Shown here: positions 1-8,713 of the stretch, one piece after another | How the letters are laid out: the number at the start of each line of letters is the position of its first letter | Numbering within the stretch: position 1 is the stretch's first letter | Source: Rhodococcoides trifolii | GTDB taxonomy: Bacteria; Actinomycetota; Actinomycetes; Mycobacteriales; Mycobacteriaceae | DNA length: 64,000 nt | Direction of reading: 5' to 3' | NCBI RefSeq assembly: GCF_014635345.1 | Contig: NZ_BMCU01000002.1 | Coordinates: forward strand, 496,001-560,000 | Translations under genes and position numbers: made by a program | The notes under the pieces: generated by a model | The model's database searches: none | Told to the model about the DNA's origin: nothing | The model's input: the letters and a program-made list of their open reading frames with translations, nothing else

Positions 1-747
1 GACGACGTTCTTCTCGGTGCGACCGGGGCCGGGGAACTGCGTGTGCTTCTGGTACCAGACGAGGGCCAGGTGAGCCGCGATGAGGGCGAGAATGATGCCC
101 GGCAGCAGCAGAACGTGAGCCACGTACAGGCGCGGAATGATGATCGTGCCCGGGAAGTCGCCGTCGAAGATCAACCAGTGCATCCAGGATCCGATGACCG
201 GGATGCTCAGCGTGATGCCGGAGAAGGCGGCGCGGAGGCCGGTTCCCGAAAGCAGGTCGTCGGGGAGCGAGTAGCCGAAGAAGCCTTCGAACATCGCCAG
301 GATGAGGATCAGCGAACCGATGACCCAGTTGGCCTCACGGGGACGACGGAATGCTCCGGTGAAGAAGATGCGGAACATGTGCACGATGATCGAGCACGCG
401 AACAGCAGTGCTGCCCAGTGGTGGATCTGTCGAACGAACAGCCCGCCGCGCACCTCGAAGGACAGGTTCAGTGCGGTCTCGTACGCCCGCGACATCTCGA
501 CGCCACGGAGCGGACCGTAGACACCGTTGTAGGTGACTTCTGCCATCGACGGATCGAAGAACAGCGTCAGGTACACACCCGAGATGAGAAGGATGACGAA
601 GCTGTACAGCGCGATCTCGCCCAGAAGGAAGGACCAGTGCGTCGGGAAGACCTTGTTGATCTGTCGACGCATACCCGGCGACAGGTGATATCTCGAATCG
701 ACTCCTTCGGCCTGCTTGGCCGCGAGAGTCGCGATGGATGGACTCAT
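1..747 (-). CDS. qcrB: Cytochrome bc1 complex cytochrome b subunit (partial)
   Basis: Cytochrome b is the membrane core of the bc1 complex, which oxidises menaquinol and passes electrons towards cytochrome c and the aa3 oxidase. The gene starts at ATG 747 ([16 protein letters not shown]) and runs off the left edge, so only about 249 N-terminal residues are visible. Seen in the sequence are several hydrophobic helices, the segment [20 protein letters not shown] with histidines where haem ligands are expected, and [18 protein letters not shown], a typical cytochrome b stretch. It is the last gene of ctaE-qcrCAB, 15 bases after qcrA. I translated this frame from the sequence myself because the gene is open at the window edge. 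The assignment is secure; the C-terminal half cannot be checked here. Confidence 0.95.
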   Translation of the reverse strand, partial: MSPSIATLAAKQAEGVDSRYHLSPGMRRQINKVFPTHWSFLLGEIALYSFVILLISGVYLTLFFDPSMAEVTYNGVYGPLRGVEMSRAYETALNLSFEVRGGLFVRQIHHWAALLFACSIIVHMFRIFFTGAFRRPREANWVIGSLILILAMFEGFFGYSLPDDLLSGTGLRAAFSGITLSIPVIGSWMHWLIFDGDFPGTIIIPRLYVAHVLLLPGIILALIAAHLALVWYQKHTQFPGPGRTEKNVV

Positions 748-762
748 TGAAGTTCCCTCCTG

Positions 763-1962
763 CTAACCGGAAGTGTGAACGCCGTCAGGCCGCTCCCAGA
801 AAGCGGGGCCGAGGGGTTCGAGGAAGTCGCTGGTTGCCACGAGATATCCGTCCGTGTTTACAGATATCGGGAGCTGGGGGAGAGCGCGTGCGGCGGGGCC
901 GAACACCGGCTTGGCGTATTCGAGTGCATCGAACTGCGACTGGTGGCAGGGGCAGAGGATGCGGTTTGTCTGCTGCTCGTACAACGATGTCGGGCAGCCG
1001 AGGTGCGTGCAGATCTTCGAGTACGCGAAGTAGTCGCCGTAATTGAAGCTCTCCTGACCCTTGCGCTTGATGACGCGGTCGGCGTCTTCGGTGCGCAAGC
1101 GGATGAGCATGACGGCGTTTCGGATCCCTTTGAGAGAGTGGTTCAGAGCTTCCTCGTCACCACGATCTTCCTCGCGGAAGGGGAAAACAGTCTCCATTGC
1201 ACCTGCGTCCATGTCCTCGGGACGCACCAGCACGATGTCTTCTGCTCGACCGGTGTAGCGCCGAAGGTAGATCGTCTCTCCAGGATACTTCGGAGTCCAG
1301 TCCGATACCCAGAGAGAAGAATCATCTCCATCGGCCCACGGGTTCTTGATCAGGCCGCCGAGAGGCATGATCGCCATGATTCCGAGGGCGCCGCCGCCGA
1401 AGAACAAGCTGCGCTTGATCAGTTTGCGGCGACCGAGAGTGGAGGTGTCGAAGGAATCGCCGAGCTCGGCGACCAAGGTCTTCTGATCCGTGACACTCGA
1501 GCCACCGTCGTGGCGATCCTGAATGGACACCTCTTCGGGAATGAACTTCTTGGTGAACTGCACGGCCGCGACACCGACACCGAGGATCGCCAGACCCATG
1601 GTCAGGCCGATCAGCGGTGTGTACAGGCTGTAGAGCCCGTAGTTCTCGTCGCCGATGCCGGCGTACTGCCACGGCCAGAACAGATAGATGGCAATGAAGG
1701 CGACAGCGGAGATACCGGCGAGAAAGACCCACGCCGCGACGTTGCGCTCGGCGCGCTTCTCGGCCTTGGTACCCGGCACGGGCCAGCGGTGACGACGAAA
1801 CGCGACGTCCACGCCGTCGAGGTTGGTTCCGAGCTTGACGAGTTCGTCGCGGCTCATGCCGGCGAGCTCTTCGTCGGAATACGTGCGCGTGGTGTCCATC
1901 ATTCCGCGATCGGTGGAGTCGAGGGCGGTTGCGCCGTCGTCCTTGCCTTTTTCGTCGCTCAT
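763..1962 (-). CDS. qcrA: Cytochrome bc1 complex Rieske iron-sulfur subunit
   Basis: This 399-residue protein carries the 2Fe-2S cluster that takes electrons from menaquinol to the cytochrome c subunit. The cluster motifs CTHLGC and CPCHQSQFD lie in the last quarter. The N-terminal half has three hydrophobic segments (near [20 protein letters not shown], then [18 protein letters not shown], then [18 protein letters not shown]), the layout usual for actinobacterial QcrA, which is longer than the mitochondrial protein. I chose ATG 1962 (MSDEKGKDD) because it overlaps the qcrC stop by four bases (ATGA); an in-frame start at 1980 would lie inside qcrC. The neighbours qcrC and qcrB confirm the operon. 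Confidence 0.96.
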   Translation of the reverse strand: MSDEKGKDDGATALDSTDRGMMDTTRTYSDEELAGMSRDELVKLGTNLDGVDVAFRRHRWPVPGTKAEKRAERNVAAWVFLAGISAVAFIAIYLFWPWQYAGIGDENYGLYSLYTPLIGLTMGLAILGVGVAAVQFTKKFIPEEVSIQDRHDGGSSVTDQKTLVAELGDSFDTSTLGRRKLIKRSLFFGGGALGIMAIMPLGGLIKNPWADGDDSSLWVSDWTPKYPGETIYLRRYTGRAEDIVLVRPEDMDAGAMETVFPFREEDRGDEEALNHSLKGIRNAVMLIRLRTEDADRVIKRKGQESFNYGDYFAYSKICTHLGCPTSLYEQQTNRILCPCHQSQFDALEYAKPVFGPAARALPQLPISVNTDGYLVATSDFLEPLGPAFWERPDGVHTSG

Positions 1963-2834
1963 GACCTGGCTCCGATCCAAATTGCTGCGGCGATGACTGC
2001 GCCGATGCCGACGATCCAGATGGCGAGAGCCTCGGTGCTCGGTCCGAACCCGCCGAGGCCGTATCCACCCTGAGGCGCTGTGTCGGACGACGACTTCACG
2101 TACGCGATGATGTCTTCCTTCTCTTCGGGCGTGAGTTGCCTGTCGGAGAACTTCGGCATGTTCTGGGGGCCGGTGACCATGGCCTGGTAGATCTGCTGCT
2201 CGTTCGCGGGATCCAAGTTCGGAGCGAACTTGCCACCCGACAGCGCGCCACCACGGCCCGTGAAGTTGTGGCAGGACGCGCAGTTGAGACGGAACAACTC
2301 GCTACCACGTGCGACGTCGCCGCCGACGAGGGATTCCTGGGCGATCTCGCCGTTCTCGTTGCGGACCACCGTGGGTCCGCCGCCGTTGGCCTGGATGTAC
2401 GCACCGAGTGCGTCGACCTGTGCTTCGTTGTACTTGGGGGGCTTGCGCATGGCCTGCGCTTCGTTCTTGGCCATGGGCATACGTCCGGACGACACCTGGA
2501 AGTACACCGCTGCCTCGCCGACGCCGATGAGGCTCGGGCCGCGATCGGCCACACCCTGGAGGTTCGCGCCGTGGCACGTGACGCAGGACGTGTCGTAGAT
2601 CTGCTGACCCTCGCGCACGAGTGCCGCGGAGTCTTCCTGCGCAGTGGCGACCTGTGCATCGGGGGTGAGGGCGGCGGCGAGGAAACCTGCGCCGACCAGA
2701 CCCATCAGGAGAACGAGCGCACCGCTGACGCGACGCTTGGCCTTGCGCTTACGCCGGACCTGCGTCGCGGCGACAGCGTCGGTGCCACCGGCCACGCTGT
2801 CATCGCCGGGTGCTGAGGGGGGAGCTGAACTCAT
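1959..2834 (-). CDS. qcrC: Cytochrome bc1 complex dihaem cytochrome c subunit
   Basis: QcrC of actinobacteria is a fused dihaem cytochrome c that passes electrons directly to the aa3 oxidase within a bc1-aa3 supercomplex, replacing a soluble cytochrome c. The 291-residue protein has two CXXCH haem sites, CVTCH and CASCH. It has an N-terminal membrane anchor ([20 protein letters not shown]) after a basic stretch, and a C-terminal helix ([20 protein letters not shown]). A methionine axial ligand is plausible in the MPMAKNE and NMPKFSD regions. It follows ctaE by 113 bases on the same strand and overlaps qcrA by four bases. Confidence 0.97.
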   Translation of the reverse strand: MSSAPPSAPGDDSVAGGTDAVAATQVRRKRKAKRRVSGALVLLMGLVGAGFLAAALTPDAQVATAQEDSAALVREGQQIYDTSCVTCHGANLQGVADRGPSLIGVGEAAVYFQVSSGRMPMAKNEAQAMRKPPKYNEAQVDALGAYIQANGGGPTVVRNENGEIAQESLVGGDVARGSELFRLNCASCHNFTGRGGALSGGKFAPNLDPANEQQIYQAMVTGPQNMPKFSDRQLTPEEKEDIIAYVKSSSDTAPQGGYGLGGFGPSTEALAIWIVGIGAVIAAAIWIGARS

Positions 2835-2947
2835 CTGTATCCCTTGTCGTGTCTTCGGCTTCGGTGCGGTGGCGCCGGATCGAGCTGTTTCCGGTCTGTG
2901 AAGAATTCGACGCCATCGGGCTGTGCGGGTGAAGCGGTGGTGCTGAC

Positions 2948-3559
2948 CTAACGGATGAAGTAGATCGTCGCGAACAGGGCGATCCAGACGATGTCGACGA
3001 AGTGCCAGTAGTAGGACACCACGATCGCTGCCGTTGCCTGCGCCGGCGTGAACTTGCTGACCAGAGTTCGAGTGATCAGGAACACGAAGGCGATGAGGCC
3101 GCCGATGACGTGGAGGCCGTGGAAACCGGTCGTGATGTAGAACACCGAGCCGTAGACGCTGCTCGAGAGCGTCGTGCCCTCGTGCACCAAGTGGTAGTAC
3201 TCGTAGCCCTGACCGGCGACGAAGAACGCGCCCATGATGAGGGTGAGGACGTACCAGCGGCGAAGGCCGAACACGTCGCCACGCTCCGCGGCGAACACGC
3301 CGAGCTGGCAGGTGAACGACGACGCGATCAGCACGGCCGTCACGGGCACCGCGAGCGCGAGGTTGAGCTCCGTCGGCTCCGGCGGCCAGTTCCCCGCTGC
3401 CTGCGCCCTCGCGACGAAATACATCGCGAACAGGCCGGCAAAGAACATCAGCTCACTGGACAGCCACACGATGGTGCCCACGCTGACCATGTTGGGTCTG
3501 TTCAGCGAGTGCACGCGTTGGGTGATGGCGGATCCCGAAGTCCCTACTGCGCTCGTCAC
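2948..3559 (-). CDS. ctaE: Cytochrome c oxidase subunit III
   Basis: Subunit III of the aa3-type terminal oxidase, a membrane protein that supports the catalytic subunits. The 203-residue product has five hydrophobic helices and family motifs near the C-terminus, including [14 protein letters not shown] and [11 protein letters not shown]. The start is taken as GTG 3559 (VTSAVGTSG), which gives the usual actinobacterial length; the reading frame stays open upstream to 4090, but that part is arginine- and proline-rich and reads like the antisense of the gene on the other strand. It is the first gene of ctaE-qcrCAB. The divergent gene starts at 3700, so the promoter should lie in 3560-3699. Confidence 0.95.
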   Translation of the reverse strand: MTSAVGTSGSAITQRVHSLNRPNMVSVGTIVWLSSELMFFAGLFAMYFVARAQAAGNWPPEPTELNLALAVPVTAVLIASSFTCQLGVFAAERGDVFGLRRWYVLTLIMGAFFVAGQGYEYYHLVHEGTTLSSSVYGSVFYITTGFHGLHVIGGLIAFVFLITRTLVSKFTPAQATAAIVVSYYWHFVDIVWIALFATIYFIR

Positions 3560-3699
3560 AGAATGAAGTATGACCCGTCGTAGTACGGATGGCATATCCG
3601 GGTCCGGCAGTGGCGCGTCGTGTCGGGACAGGAACGTCGTCGACCGGTTCGACCGGGAAACGAAGCAGTACTCGATTGCCCTTCTGGCAGGCTGGAGCC

Positions 3700-4173
3700 A
3701 TGGCTGTCGCAGGCAAGGATCGTTGGTGGCGTCGGCTGTTCGGGAAGGGTTCGGCGTCGGCTCTGGACCCGGCCCGCACCGACCTCGTCGTCGTTGCGTC
3801 GTGCTTCGACGACGCCGAGGCCGCCAGCACGACCCTCGACCGCGCGGAGGGGACCGATCCGACGTGGGCGAGGGACGATCAGGTCGTTCTGCGCCATCAC
3901 CTCGTCCTGCCCGCCGACACGATCGACGACGCCATCGCCGTGGCCGCCCAGGACGGGTACAGCACGCCCGAGTCGGGTCCGCCACCAGCTGAGTTGTCGT
4001 CGACGTCGGCTCCGGTCGAGGACGGACGCCCTCTGGTGCTCCAACGCGTCCAGGTTCTCGACGCGCTGCACTGTTCTCAGGAGCGTTCACGCATGGCGGG
4101 TCTGGCTCAGCGGCGCGGCGGTACGGTGTCCGGATGGGACGCGCTGCAACCGGCTGTGACCGGCGAGCAGTAG
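3700..4173 (+). CDS. Conserved hypothetical protein next to trpD
   Basis: I do not recognise a characterised family. The 157-residue product is soluble and acidic after a short basic and aromatic start ([17 protein letters not shown]). It has one weakly patterned stretch, [25 protein letters not shown], which resembles a small alpha/beta domain, and a Pro/Ser-rich linker after it. The start is ATG 3700; an in-frame ATG at 3589 is less likely because it would push the gene into the ctaE promoter. It points away from ctaE and towards trpD, 40 bases upstream of it, and may be co-transcribed with it. It is likely a real gene, given its consistent GC-rich third positions and position between two well-defined genes, but no function is claimed. 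Confidence 0.6.
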   Translation: MAVAGKDRWWRRLFGKGSASALDPARTDLVVVASCFDDAEAASTTLDRAEGTDPTWARDDQVVLRHHLVLPADTIDDAIAVAAQDGYSTPESGPPPAELSSTSAPVEDGRPLVLQRVQVLDALHCSQERSRMAGLAQRRGGTVSGWDALQPAVTGEQ

Positions 4174-4213
4174 CCGCGATCGCGCGCGGTGTGGACCACT
4201 AGGCTCGCATCCC

Positions 4214-5251
4214 ATGAACGCTCCTCGCGCATGGCCGTACGTGCTCGGCGAACTCACCGGAGGGCGTGATCTCACGCCCGACGACGCCGCGTGGGCGATG
4301 GACGAGATCATGAGCGACAACGCGACGCCCGCGCAGATCGCGGCCTTCGGCGTCGCTCTCAAGATGAAGGGCCCGACCTCGGGGGAGCTGACCGGGCTGG
4401 CGGACTCGATGCTGTCCCATGCGGTCGCCGTTCCGGTCGACGCGGATGTGGTGGACATCGTGGGTACCGGAGGTGATCGGTCGCACACGGTGAACATCTC
4501 GACCATGTCGTCGATTGTGGTGGCAGCCAGCGGTATTCGTGTGGTCAAGCACGGCAACCGAGCCGCGTCGTCGAAGAGCGGTGGCGCCGACGTGCTCGAA
4601 AAGCTGGGCGTGCGAATAGATCTCGGTCCGCAGCAAGTGGCGGCCAGCGTTGCCGCCCTGGGAATCGGCTTCTGTTTCGCACCGGTGTTCCATCCCGCGC
4701 TCCGTTTCGCGGGGGCGCCGCGCAAGGAGATCGGCATTCCCACGGTCTTCAACGTGCTGGGACCGCTCACCAATCCTGCTCGTCCACGCGCGGGTCTGGT
4801 GGGGTGCGCCTTCCCAGAGCTGATCGAGGTGATTGCGGGAGTGTTTGCAGCACGCGGTAATTCGGTGTTGGTCGTGCGGGGTGACGACGGTCTGGACGAG
4901 ATCACGACGTCGAGTACGTCGCACGTCTACGTCGTCGAGAACGGGTCGGTGACCCTGTCACGGCTCGATCCTCGCGATCTCGGCATCGCGCGCGTCCCGC
5001 TCGACGCGTTGCGCGGAGGAGACGCCGAGACCAACGCTGCCATCGCGCGCCGGACGTTCTCCGGAGAACCGGGAGCGGTACGAGATGCAGTCCTTCTGAA
5101 CGCAGGGGCCGCGATCGCGGCGTTCCGCGGTGTGAACGGGGACCTGAACGGGGCGCTCCGCGACGGCATAGCGGCAGCTGCCGTTGCGGTGGACTCCGGA
5201 GCAGCCGAGCGCCTGCTGAGCGAGTGGGCCGCTCTGACTCACACGCTCTAG
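4214..5251 (+). CDS. trpD: Anthranilate phosphoribosyltransferase
   Basis: TrpD joins anthranilate and PRPP to give phosphoribosyl-anthranilate, the second step of tryptophan synthesis. The 345-residue protein has the PRPP/Mg-binding signature [14 protein letters not shown] and the [18 protein letters not shown] segment that form the active site, plus the DGLDEI motif further on. Length fits the family. The start is ATG 4214. It lies away from other trp genes, beside the respiratory operon, which is the order known from mycobacteria (trpD next to ctaE). Its stop is four bases from that of the convergent Lrp-type gene at 5256. Confidence 0.96.
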   Translation: MNAPRAWPYVLGELTGGRDLTPDDAAWAMDEIMSDNATPAQIAAFGVALKMKGPTSGELTGLADSMLSHAVAVPVDADVVDIVGTGGDRSHTVNISTMSSIVVAASGIRVVKHGNRAASSKSGGADVLEKLGVRIDLGPQQVAASVAALGIGFCFAPVFHPALRFAGAPRKEIGIPTVFNVLGPLTNPARPRAGLVGCAFPELIEVIAGVFAARGNSVLVVRGDDGLDEITTSSTSHVYVVENGSVTLSRLDPRDLGIARVPLDALRGGDAETNAAIARRTFSGEPGAVRDAVLLNAGAAIAAFRGVNGDLNGALRDGIAAAAVAVDSGAAERLLSEWAALTHTL

Positions 5252-5255
5252 CGGT

Positions 5256-5531
5256 TCACTCGCCGATCGAGAACCCGGCGTCGACGTCGGCACTCGCGTA
5301 CGACTTGAACGCAATGTGCGTGTCGGTGCGTACGACCCCCTCGACGCGGTTGACGTGTTCGGTGACGACGTCGGCGATCTGAGCGTGGTCGCGAACTTTG
5401 ACGATGGCTATCAGGTCCACGTCGCCCGCGCACGAGTAGACCTCGGCGACGCCGGCCACGTCCGCCACGGCGCGCGCCGTCTCCGGTATGCGGTGCACCT
5501 CGGCGTGGATGAGAACGATGGCGGTGATCAT
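5256..5531 (-). CDS. Stand-alone Lrp/AsnC ligand-binding (RAM) domain protein
   Basis: This 91-residue protein corresponds to the C-terminal RAM domain of Lrp/AsnC regulators with no helix-turn-helix domain. It begins MITAIVLIHAEVHRIPETA and contains VYSCAGDVDLIAIVKVRD and VEGVVRTDTHIAF, the usual strand-helix pattern of the amino-acid-binding ferredoxin-like fold. Without a DNA-binding part it cannot act as a classical regulator. Proteins of this type may bind small effectors or pair with full-length Lrp proteins; that is inference. It lies convergent to trpD with four bases between the stops, and is close to the exonuclease gene on the same strand (stop codon at 5541), so the two may be co-transcribed. 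Confidence 0.85.
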   Translation of the reverse strand: MITAIVLIHAEVHRIPETARAVADVAGVAEVYSCAGDVDLIAIVKVRDHAQIADVVTEHVNRVEGVVRTDTHIAFKSYASADVDAGFSIGE

Positions 5532-5540
5532 GCACTCACC

Positions 5541-7256
5541 CTAGTTGTCACGTTCCCGACGGGAGATGTCTCGGACCGCACGGCACCATCGCGCGTATCG
5601 GCCCGCGCCATTGGCCGGCTCGCAGTAGCCCTCGGTGGCGCTGACGACGCGAACGCCGTCGGACTCGAGCCACCGTGCGACCAGCGCGATCTCCTCGGGC
5701 GATCCGCCGCGCAACGGGGTGTCGTCCGGCGAGACGGTCTCGGCCGCAGCAACGAGCGCGGCGACGACGGGCATCGGGGGCACGCCGCGTCGAGCGACTC
5801 CCGCGGAGGCCAGGCGGCCGTATCGGACGACGACGAACTCCCACCCCCCGGCAGGTGCAGGTCGCGCGGCCACGAACTGCTCGATCCGTGCGAGGGACCC
5901 GAGCCGTTGCATCCGACGCAGGGCGGTGACGAGTGCTTCGGTGCGGTCACGCAGGCGGGCGGCCGTCTCGAACAGTTCCACCTCGGCGAGCGCGTCGATC
6001 CGCGCGAGCAGTTCGTCGATCACGGACGAACTGATCCCGTCGGAGAGGTCTCGGAATTTCTGCGCGACGGGGGCGTACGTCTCGGCGTCCTGTGGCCCGT
6101 CCGCCGCTGCAGCGCATCCACCGACCGACTCGACCGCGCATCCGTCGTGTCGTCTCGATGCAGCAATCCGGCGCGTGCACGTTCGGAGTCGGCAGGTCTC
6201 GGCGACGAGCGCCGCCACCTCGACTGCGGCGGTGCGTCCGGCGAACGGTCCGAGGCTCTGCGCTGTCGGAGTCCGGACCACCGACAGCCGAGGGAAGGCC
6301 TCGGCGGTGAGGGCGATCCACCATCCACGCTTGGGAAACTTCGACCGGCGGTTGTACGGCGGGGCGTGGGCGACCAGAAGCCGCAATTCCCGAACGCCCG
6401 CCTCGATCGCGTGTGCGCACTCGACGTGGTCCACGCGGGTGGCCAGCGCGACCATCTCCTTCATGCGCCCACGTGTCTCGGAACCGGTGAAGTAGTTGCG
6501 CACTCGGCGGTGTAGATCGGCCGAGGTCCCGACGTAGAGAACTTCGTCCGACGGCCCCCGGAACAGGTAGACCCCGGGTGCGTGCGGCAATCCGTGCGCG
6601 AGGTGCCGTTTCGCGCGGTGTGCAGCGGAGACCGCGGGCAGGTAATCGACCAGTTCCGGATAGCTGTGCACCCCCTGGTTTCCGACGCGTTCGATCAGGT
6701 TGTGCAACACCTCGACGGTTGCCCGCGCATCGTCGAGAGCCCGGTGAGTGGGCCTGGTGCCGACACCGAACAGCAGTGCGAGAGACGACAGCTTGACCGA
6801 CGGTGCCTCGTCTCGGGTCAGGACGCGTCTGGCCAGCTTCACCGTGCACAAGACCTGGAAGGGTGGCCACGACACGTCCATCCGCGCGGCGGCGGTCTTG
6901 AGGAAGCCGACGTCGAACCGTGCGTTGTGCGCGACGAGGATCGATCCGCGGGCGAACTCGATGAAGCTCGGTAGAACTCGTTCGATCCGCGGTGCGCCGA
7001 CCAGCATTGCCGTCGTGATCCCGGTGAGTTCGACGATGTACGGGGGAACCGTGCGGCCGGGGTCGACGAGGGTGGCCATCTCGCCGAGGATCTCGCCCCC
7101 TCGGATCTTCACTGCGCCGATCTCCGTGATCGCGTCCTCGTTCGGGCGTCCGCCGGTGGTCTCGAGGTCGACCACGACGAACGTGGTGTTGCGCAACGAG
7201 AGGTCGAGCTCGTCGAACGCGAGCTGGTGTCCGGAGGACGCGGGTCGAGCGATCAC
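5541..7256 (-). CDS. DEDDh exonuclease fused to GIY-YIG (UvrC-like) nuclease
   Basis: The 571-residue protein joins two nuclease modules. The N-terminal third is a DnaQ-like 3'-5' exonuclease with the Exo motifs VVVDLETTG (Exo I), HNARFDVGF (Exo II) and HRALDDARAT (Exo III), making the DEDDh set. The middle has a GIY-YIG domain (PGVYLFRG, LYVGTSADLHRRV), as at the N-terminus of UvrC. The last part has UvrB/UvrC-like helical character (DALAEVELFETAARLRDRTEALV). It corresponds to M. tuberculosis Rv2191 by order and architecture. The start is GTG 7256, giving VIARPASSGHQLAFDELD; the frame stays open to 7382 but that part is basic and unlikely. A role in DNA repair or processing is inferred. Confidence 0.88.
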   Translation of the reverse strand: MIARPASSGHQLAFDELDLSLRNTTFVVVDLETTGGRPNEDAITEIGAVKIRGGEILGEMATLVDPGRTVPPYIVELTGITTAMLVGAPRIERVLPSFIEFARGSILVAHNARFDVGFLKTAAARMDVSWPPFQVLCTVKLARRVLTRDEAPSVKLSSLALLFGVGTRPTHRALDDARATVEVLHNLIERVGNQGVHSYPELVDYLPAVSAAHRAKRHLAHGLPHAPGVYLFRGPSDEVLYVGTSADLHRRVRNYFTGSETRGRMKEMVALATRVDHVECAHAIEAGVRELRLLVAHAPPYNRRSKFPKRGWWIALTAEAFPRLSVVRTPTAQSLGPFAGRTAAVEVAALVAETCRLRTCTRRIAASRRHDGCAVESVGGCAAAADGPQDAETYAPVAQKFRDLSDGISSSVIDELLARIDALAEVELFETAARLRDRTEALVTALRRMQRLGSLARIEQFVAARPAPAGGWEFVVVRYGRLASAGVARRGVPPMPVVAALVAAAETVSPDDTPLRGGSPEEIALVARWLESDGVRVVSATEGYCEPANGAGRYARWCRAVRDISRRERDN

Positions 7257-7398
7257 GAGACGAGACGGTAGGTGGGGGCACCGACAACGTCGGTGCTCCG
7301 GTGGTCGAGGAGCCGAACGAACGTGTCGGTGGTGCCGGTTACGTTCTCGGCAGTTCGGGTAACGATCCGGACGAATTCCCAAGTGAGACGAGGATCAC

Positions 7399-7680
7399 AT
7401 GATCGTGGACTGCGGAGAATGTTTGGTGCGCGGCGACGCATGCCGGGACTGCGTTGTCACGGTGCTTCTGGGGGAGCCCGGCATGCCTGAGAGCGGGATG
7501 GATTTCGACCGTCACGAGGACCTTCGAATCAACCTCGAGCAGGAGGAACGGGACGCGATGGCGGTGCTCGCCGAGAGCGGTCTCGTGCCCCGTCTGAGGT
7601 TGGTCACCTCCGCCCTTCCGGTACCCCCGCCACAGCCCGGCCAACCCCGATCCGGAGGGGGTGCACACGCCGCCGGGTAG
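7399..7680 (+). CDS. Small cysteine-rich conserved actinobacterial protein
   Basis: This 93-residue protein starts MIVDCGECLVRGDACRDCVV. Its four clustered cysteines (C-x2-C and C-x2-C) could form a small zinc- or metal-binding knuckle. The middle is acidic (EDLRINLEQEERDAMAVLAESG) and the tail is rich in Pro and Gly. I know similar short proteins beside the NlpC/P60 genes in this order in mycolic-acid bacteria, but no function. The start is ATG 7399; 142 bases separate it from the divergent exonuclease gene. It ends about 120 bases before the c-di-AMP riboswitch, so it is probably not part of the following transcript. Confidence 0.65.
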   Translation: MIVDCGECLVRGDACRDCVVTVLLGEPGMPESGMDFDRHEDLRINLEQEERDAMAVLAESGLVPRLRLVTSALPVPPPQPGQPRSGGGAHAAG

Positions 7681-7802
7681 ACCGATTCGTGACCTTTCGG
7701 CGACACGTTGTCAGACAGGACTCGACATCAGCGATGCCATTTCGTAATCTTTCCGAGACATTGCGAAGTCATGCAGCTCCATCAGGGATCGCATCGCAGC
7801 GT

Positions 7803-7950
7803 CACCGCCTAATCGGCCACCTCCATTCGGGTGGTCGTACCGGGAACCCACCGTTTCATTTGGGGTGAATCCCGTCGAGCCGCAATCCGGCGTCGACGGG
7901 TAGGGCTGATCTTCCCAGCCCGAACCCGTCAGCTAACTCGGTCGGCGGAC
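7803..7950 (+). promoter_or_regulatory. Cyclic di-AMP (ydaO/yuaA) riboswitch
   Basis: The leader carries the conserved landmarks of the ydaO class in order: a 5' stem strand CCGCC at 7805-7809, GGGGTGAAT at 7862-7870, TAGGG at 7901-7905, the block CGAACCCGTCAGCTAAC at 7921-7937, and the closing strand GGCGG at 7944-7948. In actinobacteria this class often precedes NlpC/P60 hydrolase and rpf genes. Here it ends about 30 bases before the NlpC/P60 start, so it likely lowers expression of the hydrolase when c-di-AMP is high. I recognised it by eye; no covariance search was run. Confidence 0.85.
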
Positions 7951-7979
7951 GAATGGAAGAAATGGAGTACTTCTCACTC

Positions 7980-8558
7980 GTGGCGAAACACCGCAAACCA
8001 TCGAGCATGTCGCGGCCGGTCCGCAGCGTCCTCGTAGCCGGAGCCCTCACCACCGGCGCCATCGCGATCCCCGCGGCCCCCGCGTTCGCAGCCCCGGTCA
8101 CCATTCCGGGTATCGGCACCTTCGATGTTCCCGACCAGGTTCTGCAGGCGCTTCCGCCGCTGCCGCAGATCCCCGCCATTCCCCAACTTCCCTCCGCTCC
8201 CGCGCCGGCCACGTCGGCCGCGCAGCAAGCCGTCGACGCAGCCGAGAGCAAGATCGGTGCACCGTACGTCTACGGCGCATCGGGGCCCAACGCGTTCGAT
8301 TGCTCGGGTCTCGTGCAGTGGGCGTACAAGCAGGCCGGACTGCAGATCCCTCGTACCAGCTACGAGCAGGCATCCGCCGGTGTCTCCGTGTCCCAGGCGA
8401 ACCTCCAGCCGGGTGACGTCGTGTCGTTCTACGGTGGCTCGCACTCGGGCATCTACATCGGCAACGGCAACGTCGTGCACGCATCGACGTCCGGCGTGCC
8501 GGTCAAGATCGCGCCGCTCGCATCCATGCCGTTCGACGGGGCAACCCGCTTCGCCTGA
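7980..8558 (+). CDS. Secreted NlpC/P60 peptidoglycan endopeptidase (short form)
   Basis: A predicted secreted D,L-endopeptidase that cuts peptidoglycan stem peptides. From GTG 7980 the 192-residue product starts VAKHRKPSSMS, a common opening for these proteins in Rhodococcus, followed by a signal peptide ending near AAPAFAAP. A Pro-rich linker leads to the NlpC/P60 domain with the catalytic Cys in FDCSGLVQWAYKQ and the His in HSGIYIGNGNVVHAS. In-frame ATGs at 7953 and 7962 exist; I prefer GTG because the bases ATGGAG at 7962 then serve as the ribosome site. The c-di-AMP riboswitch sits directly upstream, linking cell-wall hydrolysis to that second messenger. Confidence 0.92.
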   Translation: MAKHRKPSSMSRPVRSVLVAGALTTGAIAIPAAPAFAAPVTIPGIGTFDVPDQVLQALPPLPQIPAIPQLPSAPAPATSAAQQAVDAAESKIGAPYVYGASGPNAFDCSGLVQWAYKQAGLQIPRTSYEQASAGVSVSQANLQPGDVVSFYGGSHSGIYIGNGNVVHASTSGVPVKIAPLASMPFDGATRFA

Positions 8559-8585
8559 TGCTGTGACCGACTCGAAGTTCGATAG

Positions 8586-8619
8586 ATGGAGGCAAACCAA
8601 TCTTTTGGTTTGCCTCCAT
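8586..8619 (+). terminator. Long perfect hairpin after the NlpC/P60 gene
   Basis: A 15-bp perfect inverted repeat (8586-8600 with 8605-8619) with the four-base loop TCTT lies 28 bases after the stop codon. There is no long T run after it, which is common for actinobacterial hairpin terminators. It would separate the riboswitch-controlled gene from the RipC-like gene at 8714. Confidence 0.75.
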
Positions 8620-8713
8620 TCGTCGTAACGGGGAGCTACTCGGTAGTACCTTTACGCTCGAGGCCCACGCACTCGCGTTCCCCAGCTTTGCCAGAACAGG
8701 AGAAACACCCACC

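Noticed and set aside
775-2073. A 432-codon open frame on the plus strand, antisense to qcrA and qcrC
   Set aside because: Its product is low-complexity (Arg, Ala, Gly, Val, Asp) with no domain, and the minus strand has clear QcrA and QcrC. It is a shadow caused by high GC content.
8586-8619. The long inverted repeat as an insertion-sequence end or CRISPR unit
   Set aside because: It occurs once, directly after a stop codon, with a four-base loop, so a terminator is the simpler reading.
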